From Capsicum annuum (Eukaryota; Streptophyta; Magnoliopsida; Solanales; Solanaceae), in assembly GCF_002878395.1 (NCBI RefSeq), contig NW_025851322.1, positions 1 through 64,000 on the forward strand: a stretch of 64,000 bases of DNA, given 5' to 3'. Positions within the stretch are counted from its first letter, which is position 1. Every line of letters begins with the position of its first letter. Shown here piece after piece: positions 1 to 12,648 of this stretch. Position numbers and translations under genes: made by a program. The notes beneath the pieces are model-generated. The model searched no databases and was not told the origin of the DNA. It was given only the letters and a program-made list of their open reading frames with translations.

Positions 1-1101
1 AGCTGTAGAAGATAAGCATACTTTAGGCTTGTCACTATTCACCAATTGAAGGTCATCATGGAGGAACCCATATAGCCTATAAAATATTGCACTATGGGTA
101 TTATTGTCCAATAATATATAAAGATGCATATGATTTTTCTTCAGCTTGTGATCAATGTAAACACCAAGATCACTTCTCTAAATGCCATGAACTGCCTATG
201 ACTTCTTACTTAGAATTGGAATTATTAGAGGTATAGGGCGTGGATTTCATGGGACCTTTTGTGAGTTTATTTGGCATAAAGTATTTTCTTGTGGTTGTGG
301 GTTCTGTTTTCAAATGGATAGAAGTGATTGCGCTCCCCAACAATAGAGCACGTAGTGTCACTATATTCTCAAAAATATGACGCCATGTGCTATCATTAGT
401 GACACTGGTTAACATTTTTGTAATTATATATTCAAAAGTCTGATTGAGATATATGGAGTAAAACATAAGAAGGAAACACGTTATCATCCGCAAACTACTG
501 AACAAGTCCAGGTGTCCAATATAGAAATAAAGTTCATCTTGGCGAAGATAGTCAATACTAATAGAACTAATTGGTCACAAAACATAGACAATGAATTATA
601 GGCTTCTCTTATAGCTTTAAAAAACCCCATTGGTGCTTCACCATTTTAGTTGGTGTATGGCAAAAAATGTCACTTACCGATTGAACTTGAACATTAAGCA
701 CTATGGCCATCGAAAAAAATGATCGTTGAGTGGAAAGATCCAGCAAAGTCTAGGATGAATAAGATGAGTGAGTTGGATGAATTCTGACTCCAGTCATATG
801 AAAGTTTTGTACTTTACATAGAAAAGATAAAAATGAATCATGATCACAAGATTGAGAAAAGGATACTCAAAAAAGGCGACCAGGTATTGCTCTACAACTC
901 AAGGCTTCACTTGTTTCCAAGAAAGTTATGTCTATATTGTATGGTACATTTACAGTTCAAAGATTTTTCCCTTATGGTGCTTTGTATTTAAAGTGGGATG
1001 GTGAGTCCCTATTAAAGGTGAATGGGCAAAGAGTAAAGCATTATATGGGTAACATAAAGGATATCAATATGATTTTTGAGATGGACCTTGGTGAATTATG
1101 A
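1..1101 (+). pseudogene. Athila-like integrase, 3' end of pol, decayed
   Basis: Encodes the remains of the integrase that inserts retrotransposon cDNA. The frame shows the zinc-binding part (HHGG near 55, CDQC near 150), then the catalytic core with GVDFMGPF at 240-263 (first Asp present) and SDTG near 397-408 (second Asp present). The expected third catalytic residue is Gln instead of Glu in EQVQVSN (near 505). Wording after the core (YHPQT, LVYGKKCHLP, VLLYNSRLHLFPRK) is typical of Athila/Tat integrase C-termini. Several in-frame stops occur, among them TAG at 234 just before the GVDF motif. The rest of pol lies left of the window. It is followed by the usual long Athila spacer. Certain as an integrase remnant; the Athila assignment is by recognition only. 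Confidence 0.88.
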
Positions 1102-2552
1102 GTAACCAACGCAATTATGTCATGTTAAGTTAAATAAAATGATGCATGGGAAGCAACCCATGAGTCTAGTTGGCAAAATCTAGTATCCAAGTTACCCTTG
1201 CTGTGCTATGATGTTAAATTAAGCATTGCGTAGGAGGAAAATCATGTCTTGTTCTTCTCTATTTATAGGGTAATATGTATTTTCAGTGTGTAGGAAGAAA
1301 CATTATAGAAAAAAGCCAAAAAAATCTAGAAAACAAAGTCATACAGACTATTCACGAGTCGTAACTTATAGTAACGACTCATGAGCAAGATTCATAAGGA
1401 CTTGGAAGTTGATGCAAATCCAGGTAAAACTTTTTAGTCTTTATAATACTCAAAATAACTTGTACCCTAAGGGTACGATTCATCACACTGAGTAGTACTG
1501 ACACCTAAACCCAGGTAAAGTTCCAGGTCATTATGAATGGAGGAAAAGATTGATAAGCTTGGGTACACATCATACACATGACTCGTAACCAAACTTTTTA
1601 GGTTAAGGGTCATAGGTCTACTCGACCTAACTCACCTATTTTAAACAAAAAAGGTACCCAATTTGGGTACTTGACACCACAAAAACACTACAAACCTTTA
1701 TTGATTGTGATTTTGAACCTCGAAAATGCACGATTTCACTTCAAAAAACACATAAATTAGTTTGTGTTATTTTGGGGAGGAATAGTAAAAATTGCAAGAA
1801 ACCTCATCTCTCAACCATTTGAGTTAGTTTTTTTTAATCTCAATGATTTATCTTCCAAGGTGATGTTGAAAATGAGTGACAATTTAGGATTCCCTTGAGT
1901 TAAATTTACTTATGTCATGAAGTTTGGAATGTTAGTTCATGGAAATAAAGCTTAAAATGGATGTTTGGGGTGAACTTGATGTTGTATGATAAAATTAAAT
2001 ATTGTTGAACTAAAATGGGTGGTAATGTTGTGCATTGAAGGGTAGAATAGGGTATGCATTTTTGAATCAACTTGTAAGCTAAATCTGTATGTTGCAGTGG
2101 ATACGAGACTCCTTAAAACTCATACCCATAAGTAATGAGTTATGAAGAAACTCATAACCTCTAACAACATAGAAGTATAACTGAGTTTAGGTTCTGGTTT
2201 GGGTACCACTTGGCTATGTAAGTCATATCCAACCTATACGAATTATACACATAAGTTGTATGGACCACGGGAGTTGACGTATATAAAGAGTTTAGTTTCT
2301 AGTCTGCTTACGAGTTTTAGTAACGAATCTTAAACTATCCTTATGACTAGTTCAGAGGACTCCTAAGAAAACCATTAAACATCCTTATCTTTATTGTCTA
2401 CCTTATGACTCTTTCATACAAGTCGTGCCCATCTAATAAGACTCTTACCAGACAGTCGTACCCCGAACAGAATTTGCCCACTGATACTAAATTAACTTAT
2501 TTATTCATTCCTCTAATTAGTAATTACTAATTAATGCATTTGTAGAGGTACT
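1102..2552 (+). other. Athila spacer between pol and accessory frame
   Basis: No coding signal is seen. Near 1150 is the phrase GGGAAGCAACCCATGAG, commonly found just after pol in this element type. From about 1340 to 1640 and 2100 to 2470 the sequence repeats variants of TACGACTCGTA and its halves (ACGAGTCGTAAC, AACGACTCATGAG, GACTCGTAACC). The same motif recurs in the 3' LTR of this element. No promoter or RNA gene is recognised. Confidence 0.6.
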
Positions 2553-3269
2553 ATGCCGCCCAAAGGTTCTTAATCTTCAAAAAAAAATAGCCAAGAAAAA
2601 GCCTACCCCAAAATTTAACTATTAGTTAGTGAACGTGAAAATGGAATCATCCAATAGCAACGAGGATTTAGTTGTATTTCACTTTAAGAAGAAAGTTGAC
2701 CCAAGGGGAAAATACCCTTAGGCAATAAAAGTGGTCACTCTGGAAGACACACCTCTATGGGGACAAAAAATGAAGAACATCCACTCAACACTTACCTTCA
2801 TCATCTAAGGATGATAAGGATGACGAAAAACAAAGACATTAAGGGTGATGCAGGGGCATAGAAAAATATTGAATCAAGCTTAGAGGAAGATAGTTCAAAG
2901 AGTGATAGTAAGGAAGAGGTTTATGCCATGCCTATTGACAGACAAGACCAATTGTTAGCCATTACACCTGCTCTAGTGCCCACTATTGAATGGTGGGGGT
3001 ACATTGATATGCAGGAAATATATAATGATGGGTTGATAAAAATCCTGAATGGAAGAATAAAAAGGAGTCTATATCTTGGGAGGAGTTTAACCACCACAAA
3101 GATGTTCGAGTTGCCCAGATTTGAGGCTCGATTCTGCCAGTACAAATTTGAATGAATGACTACAGTGCTTGAAAAGTGCAGTAATGTATTAGTGTAGGAG
3201 TTTTATAATATGAATAAAGCTAAATTAAAGAGGCAGTATACATAGGGTAACTTACGGAGAGGTGGTGAT
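2553..3269 (+). pseudogene. Athila accessory frame, N-terminal part, interrupted
   Basis: Starts at an ATG followed by Pro-Pro-Lys-Gly-Ser and a basic, Lys-rich stretch, then an acidic Ser/Glu-rich region. An open stretch at 2928-3152 includes DGLIKILNGRIKR and FELPRFEARF. It resembles the 'putative plant transposon protein' frame (Pfam PF20167 type, my recognition) that follows pol in many Athila-like elements. Its function is unknown. The frame runs directly into a retrotransposon LTR at 3270 and resumes at 5785 beyond the target duplication. Stops and frameshifts were also present independently of that insertion. Confidence 0.55.
3265..3269. repeat. Target site duplication GTGAT, left copy
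   Basis: GTGAT directly precedes the TGTAATACCCC start of the solo LTR. It matches the five bases immediately after the LTR end, as expected for gypsy integration. Confidence 0.9.
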
Positions 3270-5784
3270 TGTAATACCCCGTATTTTTCTAGCTTAAATT
3301 CATTCCTAGAATGTTAATGAATATCTTCCAAAATGAATAATATTTATTTCATATGGAATTTTCTATATTTCAACTTTTCATTGTGTCGAAATTTGAATAA
3401 AATTTCCATCTATAGCAAATTTGTCCAAATTCAATACTCGATTGAGAAGTTAGAGCATTTTTAAGTTGACAGTGTGCCACCTAGACTCTCAGCATCGCAG
3501 AGAAGGAAAAAATGGCAATCATCAATTCCAGTGGACCTCCTCTATATTATTGCATTATGGAATGGCCCATTTTCCCATTTGTCAAAATCTATTAGCCCTA
3601 CGTGATCTTACTGTATCATGTTGGTGGTCTAAATGACATTTTAAAAGGGAGTCGCTCCAGGCCCTCAGTTCCCAATTGTCGATTTCTAGTGGCCCGACAC
3701 GATCATAGTGCTTTGCGCTAAATGCCTAGTTCGAAAAATTTTGACAGAAATTAAAAGCTTCATCCACGGTTAAATTGGCCTTTTCCCATAATTTTAGTTC
3801 TTCCAGATATGGGATTTAATCCCTAAAATCATTATCAAGTCATTCTTTATTGAATTTTACCCAAATCAAAGCATTCTTTCTCAAGGAAAAGAAAACCCTA
3901 GATCATTAAATTTCTCCCCAAGAAATCCAAATTTCCTCCATTAATTCAACAAAGAAATTCAAGATTAAGAATTCTCAATACAAGAACTCAAAGAATTCAT
4001 TTTCTAAGCATCAATTGATATCTAAGATTCAAGATTTGGCATCTAAGATCACTAATTGAGGTATGTGGGGTTATGACCAAGGATAATCCTTTCATCCTTA
4101 TGACCAAAACTTATTTTAATTATAAATTTACCAAAATTTTATGTGATTTGTCATGAAATTAAAGGTAGGGTTTATACCCAATATTTCTATTTATGAGTTT
4201 ATGAGATTCCCCATGATTTAGAAGTTAAATTCCATGGCTATGTTCATATTTTCATGCATGTTGCTGAAATTTCTAGATTTTGAGTTGATTTATCAATATT
4301 TACATCATCAAGCATGAGCATTTTTGTGTTTTAACATGAGTTTGATGCATGGGTCACTAAGCGCTAATTAATATTGCTATTTCAAGATTATTTGTGCTAT
4401 GAGTACTCTCAGCTAAGATTATTCTCAGATTTTGATAAAGATTTGACCTTTTTGGCCCTAAGCTAAGATAAAGAATCCATTTTGATCATATGACTTGAGG
4501 TTTAAAGAAAAGAAAAAGAATAATTGGTTTTCATGTGAACCCTTGTATTATTTTTCAAGTGAATTTCTAAAGATTTTGAGCACAAGAATGGGAGTAAGAT
4601 TTAGCACCGAGATTGGTATGTTACTAATGTTTCATGCCCTAGAACTACGTTCCATCGTAGGATTAAGATTATTTCTACTTCTATATGGATGACAAAGATT
4701 GTGATCACTTAAGATAGGAAGTTTTATTCCAATGGCAAAGGTAGAATAGCCCTACCTAATAGGGTCAAGACGTGGGACTCTATGGATGCTCACATAGTGT
4801 ATGTCGGTTAGAAGAACCTCCCAAAAGATGTCCCCTCCACTTAAAATAGTCTATTGGTTTAAAGCATTACGATATGTGTTTTCCCTTACAAAAAGCTTTT
4901 TAAAGTATTTTCCCTACTAATTTAAGAAAAAGATTTACAGAAAAGCTTTTAGAAAACTATGTGTAAAGGCTTACAGGTCTTACTCAGATTATGGTTTAAA
5001 GAAAGATACTAGCTTTAGATTTCAGCTTTTAGATTTTAGATTTAAGAGTGAGTCCTTTCTACACTTAAACAGTATGATTTAAAGAAAGAATACAAGTACA
5101 ACTTTTAGAACTAAATTTTATGACTCACTAGATTTATAAAGTATGATTTGCTATTCGTGATTACAGATTTCAGTATTTCAGATATTCTAGCTTATGTCAG
5201 TCATTTACATGTAACATTCATTGATTTACAAATTATGATGATGATATAATGTTTTACTTATGAATTCACCCCCATATACTCAGTATATCCTCAAAGTACT
5301 AATCTACATATATATATATATGTTCTGCATTGTCTCATAATATAGGTACGACTTGTAGCACGCATATAATATTCTGAGCATTTGCATATTCCAGCCAGCA
5401 GATGATGAGTCCTCCTACTTGGGTGACTTTAGTTAGAAGTTATTGATGTACTTTATTTTTTCTTATTCATATGTATTGATTAGTGATTGTTGGAGTTGTG
5501 TCCCAGCTATCTATAGTTATTATAGTAGAGGCTTTACAGATGATTGTTAGAGTCAATTATGTTATTTCAGTCCCTCTTTTTAGACTTTATCTGAGTTTAA
5601 AAGTTATATCAACATTGTATTTTTCCCAAAATCCATCATTATTAAGTTTCCGTGCAGTAAAATCAGTCAATTTATACATATTATTCAATTTCTTATGAGT
5701 TATTCCAGTAGAAGGGTTAGCTTGGGATCATTTGTTGTCCTAAGCACTGTGTGACATCTCGAGATAGATTATTAGGGCATTACA
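3270..5784 (+). mobile_element. Solo LTR, Tekay/Del-type family A
   Basis: A 2515-bp LTR without internal region. It begins TGTAATACCCCGTAT and ends GGGCATTACA, so the ends are inverted (TGTAAT/ATTACA), and it is flanked by perfect GTGAT duplications. The start closely matches the minus-strand LTR at 57787-60284 (2498 bp) and the LARD LTR at 15791-19068, and the three share a common layout. A motif cluster with GCCCGACACGATC lies at about 3650-3735. A (TA)n run sits near 5310. A solo LTR arises by recombination between the two LTRs of a full element, which removes the interior. The short open frames inside have no similarity I recognise. Confidence 0.93.
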
Positions 5785-5789
5785 GTGAT
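5785..5789. repeat. Target site duplication GTGAT, right copy
   Basis: Second copy of the 5-bp duplication flanking the solo LTR. Reading across from 3269 to 5790 continues the interrupted accessory frame. Confidence 0.9.
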
Positions 5790-7232
5790 CCCATTACATC
5801 ACTAACCATCGGGGAGTGCGAGTGAATATCTTCCGGCATACTATTTGCCAGTTCTTGAACGGACCGAACTTCCTGTAACTCATGAACATACGATAGATAG
5901 ATTACCACATGGATAAATACAAAAGATTACGAAAAAGCAATAGACGTCAAAAGATAAAATGAGGCATTTTTAGTGAGGTAGATTACCCTGAACGGGGAAT
6001 AAGCTAATTAGATAGTAGGTGGACTAAGAGTGATGTCGCATAAAGTTGAGAAACATATGTTGAATTTCTAGGCTAAGTAATGGTGGAAATTGGCCCAAAA
6101 TGGATTATGTCCCACTACTGGGGACAACGTGCTAAGTCTAGTTCATGCGGCACTGATATAAGGGTTGATGGTTTGATATGAGTTCTACATGGGAAAGTTT
6201 TTAGCTCCAGAAATACATGATAGAATTATGGGTGGAGAGAGTTTAATGTTGGCATATTCTTGAATGATAACTGAGTTGTATTTTACTGCAAAGGTGCAAG
6301 AACTTTCCAGAGTCGATCAACTCATTGAGCCTATAAATATTGTTAACTTAGTGTTGATTTGGGATGTTACAAACCCCATGGCTAGGAAAGTGAGGTGAAG
6401 TGCTGATATGATAGTTGAGATGTTTAGATAGAGTGGATACACTGAGGATGCAAGGACATATAAGACAGGTATGTACACGGAGCATCAAGCATCCAATGCA
6501 GCAGGTACATCATGTGTCCCTATTCCTACACAATCTGTACCACCACGACTAGAGCAATGCCATCTATCTTAATAGTGATCTCACAGGCCATATAGGATGA
6601 GGTGATAAAGATATTGACCTTATTAGAGGAAAAGGTCCAGAATATCAAAGGAGGTGTGAAGCCATGGGTTGACACTAAGATAGAAAATCAAGACAGATGG
6701 GTGTAGGGTAGACTGGATGCATTTGAGCAGTAGATGACTCATCAAATGGGGAGCGGCTAAATCCCAGATATTGCTAAGGTAAAAGTGGAGATCTTTGGAG
6801 TCTATGGTAGACAAGTTTTATGACAAACCATTCATCCCAGAACACATGATTAGGGAAGTTAAGCTAGAAGTATAGTTTGAAAATACTTGGGAGATTCAAA
6901 AACTGAAAGTAGAAGCTTGATAGTAAAATAATAACAGAAAGCACCAGAATGAAGAAAAAGAAGCAATGAAAAAGGCTAAGCAATATAGCCTAAAGAGTGA
7001 GCAAGATCGGCAGGTAAGGGTCTAAAAGATATATGCTGGAAGTGGAAGCTCTAAACTAATGATTATTGATGTTGAGGTAGGCAGTGAGGTAGCCCCAATA
7101 ATTAATGTACCACTGAGCACACCAGCCATAACTGGTTTAACTATTGCGGAGACAGTCCTAATAGCTGATGGGACTACATTTAATGATGGTGGGACCAGAT
7201 CTGAGGGCTCACATGATGAGAACGAAGTATGA
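5790..7232 (+). pseudogene. Athila accessory frame, C-terminal part
   Basis: Continuation of the frame cut by the solo LTR. Decayed segments match the order seen in the better-kept minus-strand copy at 25090-27045: a central conserved part (6060-6330), a linker, then a Lys/Glu-rich region with coiled-coil character (6590-7010). The tail is acidic and Ser/Thr-rich and ends SHDENEV followed by TGA at 7230-7232. Many stops and at least one frameshift are present. The role of this protein in Athila-type elements is not established. Confidence rests on position and on parallel organisation with the second Athila copy. Confidence 0.5.
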
Positions 7233-8775
7233 GTTGGTTCCTTGAGTGCCCAGGTATGTTCCTTATATCTTATATTTCATTGTTACTTACCGTGGGGATA
7301 GTTCATTGGCTTTAAGTTGGGGTGAGGGTGTACCAAAGTCAGCACAGGACTATAGTTACCATGTTACAAAGCCCGTGGCCATAATCTGAAAAGTTTGAGA
7401 ATTGGCATATTTTACTTTCAATTTTTACTGTGCGTGTGCTGGAATATCTAAAAATAGGAGGAAAACTTGTACTTGTGGCAGTAGATGTTGTTTTGTATAA
7501 CTATGCTAAAATGGTTTGATTTAAAAAAAATTGCTGAAAAATTGATACCCCACCTAAATTTTTGTGTTAACTGTGTGATGTGTGTATTTGTATGAGATAA
7601 TTGTGAATCTAATAATGGCATTAGTATTAGGAATTAAATAGCTAGGGTTATTAATAGAATAACTAGATAAGTAGTACCTAGCAGCATAACCCTGTGCAAG
7701 TGCGTGTGTGGCGCTACTTAGTTCCCGGTGTGTCTGAATCTAGAACTTTATTGATTGCTCTAACCTAGAGTTTATAATAGTCTATTATAAGATAATCATA
7801 GGCCATTCTTGTTCAGTTCACTCAAGCCTAAATGCCTAACCAAATGTGATATGAATCCCTTGATCCCATTGTTTGAGCCTTAATTGACATATTTTTTATT
7901 AAACTAATTTTACCTTCCCGTTTCACTACAATGAACCTTATTGTTCCTATTCATCCTTGGACACTATGTACCTTAAAACAGGCGATTAGGGTTTATAGGG
8001 AACAATGAGTATGAAAAAAGATGTGTGAAAGAAAAAAATAAAATAGGATTAGTGCGATGAAACTAAAAATGAAAAAAAGAAAAGAAAAAGAAAAAGAGAA
8101 AAGAAAAACAGCACATGGTCCAGTCTTAATGCCTTTAAAAAAAAAGGGAGACATAAAGGGCCGAAATAAAATTAAGAAAAAGTTGAAATTAAGTGTATCC
8201 TAAATAAGGAATAGTTTAAAGAAGGCATAGTCACTAAAAATCCCAAAATGATACCATACCATCCCCAAACCTATGTTACGAGCCAAATGAGGTCCTTTAG
8301 TGATCCTATCCTAACTGACTGAAAACTCAGGAAGAGAGCATATGGGAAAACATATGGTATTTTATATATACCGGTGATACTTTTTTGTGAGCAAAAGCAT
8401 ATTCTGCTATCTCTGAATAAGTCGCTTAATATTAAATGAGTTAATGGGATTTCTTTGATAGTGAGGGTACATAGGTTATGTTTTCAGGTTGCTAGATCAT
8501 TTGGTTAATGTGATTTATGTCTATGTATGGTTCTCTGTTACTAATGTAATATCATTATCAGATCCCTTTATGTTTTTTGTGTACCAAATCTATATACATT
8601 GTTTGATTCCTTAGAAGATAAAATTACGAAGGGAAATTAATATGTTGAAAATTTTAATAAAAAAGTCACTGCCATAGGTATCTTATGATCTTCCTACATA
8701 AGAATTGTTATTGTTGTTTTAGAATATTTTATTTCTATTTGCCTCAGGACACGTAAATTTTCTAAGTTGAGACGT
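7233..8775 (+). other. Athila 3' untranslated region with purine-rich tract and PPT
   Basis: Non-coding. It opens with GGCTTTAAGTTGGGGTGAG (7308-7326), frequent downstream of the accessory frame in this element class. An A/G-only-rich tract of AAAGAAAAG units occupies about 8010-8110. The last bases before the LTR, AAGTTGAGACGT (8764-8775), occupy the position of the plus-strand primer tract but are a degenerate version of a G-rich one. No gene is seen. Confidence 0.6.
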
Positions 8776-10370
8776 TGATACATCATGGAAACACGACAAT
8801 TTCCATGCTTAAAACAAAGTATTAATGCTTGAAATTAGGTTATTTTAGTATCTATGTGGTGGTTTTGTGCTTGTTGTAGGTAAAATAGGTAAATAAAAGT
8901 CTTGGAAGGAAATTGAGTAAAACAACCAAAAAAGAAAATTTTTGCATATGATACAAGTCATCATACCAATCGTCAACACATCATACGACTCATATGGGTG
9001 ACTCATAAAGACCTTTATTACAAAAGCCAAATAGAAAAACCAAGTGACAATAATACATGACTAGAGAATATAGATTCTCAGATGAGGATACAAGTATGAA
9101 GAAACAGTAATCAAGAGAATATAAATTAGAGTAAAATTCAGAGTTGAAGTAACTGAAGAAAATGAGTCGGAAGTCTGAGTACGACTCGTATGGCTAAACT
9201 ATAAGCAGACTAGCATTAAGAGCATTAAAGGAAGAAGTCCCAGGTGGTAATGAGTGATATCCGTGAGTCATATGGTAAATGTATGAATCATGAGCATAAG
9301 TCATAAAGATAACAGAAACCAGGAGACCTAGAAGATCAGACACTGGAAAACATATGACTAGCACAGTACGACTCGTAAGAACACCTTACGAGTGGATGAA
9401 GTGAGTTGTACCTTGTGCCAATGTACTTTTTCTATTCCATTTTAATTTGGATTTTTGGGTTTTTTTGAGATAATATAATTACCCTAGGGTTAATCTTTTA
9501 TTAGTTTACGTTCCCTAACATCATTTTATATACTTTTACAATACTTTAAATATTCTTAAGATTTTTGGGTTATTATTTATTGAAGACTTTGAATTTTCTT
9601 CTTCTTATTCTTGTGAAATTAATTACATGAATTCTTTATTGATTATCATGGTTTATTGCATGAACATGAGCAACTAATTTCTCTTACTAGGATTATGAAA
9701 ACCCTAGTGGATTAGCTATGTAAGACAAATGAGAGATTCATCTATTCTAACATAACTGCATGTATCTTAATCTTATTCACATTAATTGAACTTAGAGCTA
9801 CTACAAAATCTTGAGGATTTACTGTATTTGATAACTTCCTTACAAGGGAGTTTTATATTAGGAAAAAAGGATTAAGAAAAAATTTGAGATTCGCGCCCAT
9901 CTTATCATTCCATCATCTCATCTAATCAAATTGAGACTCAAAAGGTTAATGATAAGCTAAAGTCATTGACAAGGAGAAATGAGGTGATGCTCTAAGATTC
10001 ACAAGGTAAAGAGTGATATTTATCAACACGTTCATAAGAAGGTTGATAATACATAGTTTGTCGACTTTACTTGCAGAGCAGCAGAATAGGTATGTTTAAT
10101 ATGAGAAATTTTCTGATTCAAGAAGCCAGGGGGAACACAGTCCTAGTGTTTGTCTTTTATTGTTTGCAACCTCAAATCCATTCAAGTTCGGTTACTACTT
10201 ATGATTCATTTCAAATCTCTCTATTTACATTTTCGCACTGCTCGTGAATTTCAGTAAGTTAAGAAAATGTTCCATATTTTCCATATGGGATTAACCCCAA
10301 CCTAGTTGGGTTGCAATATTTGGCATCAATCGTAACATACTTCTTTAGAGGTTAGTTTTGGGTGACATCA
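8776..10370 (+). mobile_element. 3' LTR of plus-strand Athila-like element
   Basis: Starts TGATACATCATGG and ends GGGTGACATCA, giving TGAT/ATCA ends and a length of 1595 bp, near the 1390-1450 bp of the minus-strand Athila LTRs. Near the end, ATGGGATTAACCCCAACCTAGTTGGG (10285-10310) corresponds to the matching U5 segment of the other Athila copy. About 8950-9420 carries many TACGACTCGTA-type motifs. The first flanking base at 10371 falls inside a Tekay integrase frame, so this element inserted into an older Tekay element. The right boundary could be off by a few tens of bases. Confidence 0.75.
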
Positions 10371-11301
10371 TGCTTATATCCCTTATCCCAGGCTAGGGTT
10401 TCATGTTTACTTCTAGTTTTTGTAGAGCTTTCTAAGATGATTTGGGTACTTAGATGGATTTTAGTATAGACCTTCATCCAAAGACAGATGGCAAGTCCGA
10501 GTGAACCATTTAGGTTCTTGGGGATATACTTCAGGTATGTGTTATGGAATTTGGAGGTTAGTGGGAAGAGCACATAGCCTTGGAATAGTTCGCTTATAAT
10601 AATAGTTATGATTCGAAAATTTAGATGGTGCTATTTGAGTCATTATATGATAAGAGATGTCATTCTCCCATTTTAAGGTATTAAAATTCTAAGGTTTGTC
10701 CCCGAGGTATTGATTCTAGTTAGGAATCATTGGATAGAGTCATGGTGACTTATGACAACTTGAGACCAACTCAGATTACGCAGAAAGCCTATATAGAACA
10801 TAGTCTTCATGCCTTGTGATTCAGAGATGGTGATCGAGTATTCCTTTTTGTATCTCCCATGAAAGGTGTGATGTGATTCGGATGGAAGGGCAAGCTTAGA
10901 CCTAGGTATATTTGACCTTTCCAAATTCTTTGCATAGTTAGTGAGGGGGCTTATAAGCTAGCCTTACCTCCAAATTTTTCTGTTGTCCATCCTGATTTCC
11001 ATGTTTCTAGGTTACAGTGATATATTTCGAATCCATGTGATCTTATTTATGAGACATAGTACTGTTTGATGAGCAATTGACCTTCGTGGAGGAGCCAGTG
11101 CTCATTTTCGCTAGTGATGTTATGTGATTGTTCACTCGGGTAATTCCCTTAGTTATGGCTCAGCGGAGGCAACGCCCAGTAGAGGAATCTACTTGGGAGA
11201 TTGATATCAAGATGTGAACCCAATATTCTCACCTATTCAAGACTTTAAGTATATCCTAATCCATAACTTTTGTAGACGAAAGTTCTTTTAGTAGTGGATA
11301 T
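10371..11301 (+). pseudogene. Tekay/Del integrase C-terminus with chromodomain, decayed
   Basis: Reads as the second half of a chromovirus integrase: LHPKTDGKSE (10465-10495), FAYNNSYDS, DKRCHSPI, then the linker with LPPNFSVVHPDFHVSRLQ (10965-11020). The C-terminal chromodomain-like tail reads LSGGNAQ and ETS-type LLGRL near 11160-11210. The upstream part of pol was displaced by the Athila insertion that ends at 10370. Stop codons replace expected Gln and Arg codons. The end runs into a degenerate purine tract and the LTR at 11302. Recognition as Tekay/Del is firm; no intact protein is possible. Confidence 0.85.
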
Positions 11302-11551
11302 TATTATGACCGATCAGGTTATTTTCCATATTCCCGCTTATTTTTGTTGTTAGATCTTTCCTATAGCTACCCCAAGTAATTTATGACATTTTGGAATCAA
11401 AAATACTGTTAATGAGCGGTTCATTTTTTTAGAATAAATTCCTTATTTTGAGTCTTTAATGTTTCCCAATGGCTGCTGGATGAAAACATTAATTAAATAA
11501 CCTTTAATGCAAATTCTAACAATTTCAGCAGTTATCAAATTTGATATTAGG
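11302..11551 (+). mobile_element. First 250 bp of a Tekay 3' LTR, truncated
   Basis: Begins TATTATGACCGATCAGG, a decayed form of the TGTAATGACCC start seen at 54788. It continues in step with the family C LTR (phrases around CATATTCCCGCTTATTTT, TATGACATTTTGGAATC and AAACATTA). Homology stops near 11551, where LARD LTR sequence begins mid-LTR. The junction is therefore a recombination or deletion breakpoint rather than a clean insertion. Confidence 0.75.
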
Positions 11552-12626
11552 GTAGAGATTGGACCCCAGCTTAGCTATTATATCATATTTGGGGCATGTC
11601 AGTTAGTAACTACTTTCCATAGTTTCAGTTACAGATGTCACGACTGTCAGCTATAGATACCTAGTCTCTATAAAGAACTCAAATAGCTCTTCAGATTTCA
11701 GTATATCAGGGCTGTCAGATACAGTCAACTCAGAAATAGAATGGAACTCAGATAATTTTCTTCAGATTTATGGACTGTCAAATATAGTCCCTTATGCTAT
11801 CAATCACAATAGTTATCAGAACTCATGCTATTAGTACTCAGCTTCAGAACTGTCAGATACAGTCAATCAAACTAGTTTTTCATAATTTGAACTGTTAGAA
11901 ACAATTATTCATTTATCAGTAATGCAATATCAGTCTCTTAGTATTCAGTAATTCAGTATCAGATTCATAACTTATTAGTGATTTACATATCAATAGCAGT
12001 AAACTCAATCTTTCAAAATCTCATTATCAGTACACTCATGTTGTTAGTATTCAGACTCAGTAGTTCGTATCTCCATGAGTTTAGTTACAGTTACGTATGC
12101 ATGTATGTACTCTTATGTTCATATTAGTTAGTATTGTCCACAAATATAACCCTTTGCATTTAGCCTACCTCACTCGTATACTCAGTACTTTCAGATGTAC
12201 TGACGCATTTGGGCTATGGTGCTTTCTCTTATGTTATACCATAGGTTTAGAAGCATGAGCTCTAAATCAGTAGTAGATTACAGGATCAGTAGTCAGAGTT
12301 AGACGTGAGTCTTTATCCTTTGAGGACATGATGATTTCATTTCTATTTCAGTTTTTCAATTTATTTTTGTAGTTGGAGTTAGTTGAGGACATGTCCCATC
12401 AACTCCTTATTCAGTTCAGTTAGAGGCTTTCCGACTAGATGTTAGATTAGATATTTAGACTTCAGTATTTATATTTCTTTTTGGTACTGTTATACCATAT
12501 GTTTTCGCATATTTTATGAGATATTATGCAGTTTATAGGTACAGATATCAGTCATGGGTTAGCTTGTAGTCCCTCAGGGTCATGAGCACCGTGTAGCATT
12601 CTAGTTCAGTGAATCGGGGTATTACA
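11552..12626 (+). mobile_element. Truncated 5' LTR of LARD-like element
   Basis: Matches the last third of the LTR at 15791-19068 (from about 17942 to its end) nearly collinearly. Shared phrases include ATTTGGGGCATGTCAGTTAG and CCGTGTAGCATTC. It ends GGGTATTACA and is followed four bases later by a primer binding site. About 2.1 kb of the expected LTR start is missing. One stretch of about 50 bp in the 3' LTR (around 18895) is absent here. Confidence 0.88.
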
Positions 12627-12630
12627 AACT

Positions 12631-12648
12631 TGGTATCAGAGCCTAAGG
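12631..12648 (+). other. Primer binding site, iMet tRNA type
   Basis: TGGTATCAGAGCCTAAGG follows the LTR end after four bases. TGGTATCAGAGC is the standard complement of the 3' end of plant initiator-Met tRNA used by Tekay/Del elements. It appears undamaged, unlike the sites at 21858 and 49697. Confidence 0.93.

Noticed and set aside
2928..3155. 75-codon frame as a small host gene
   Set aside because: It is in frame with the Athila accessory region, is interrupted downstream, and has the same neighbours as the second Athila copy.
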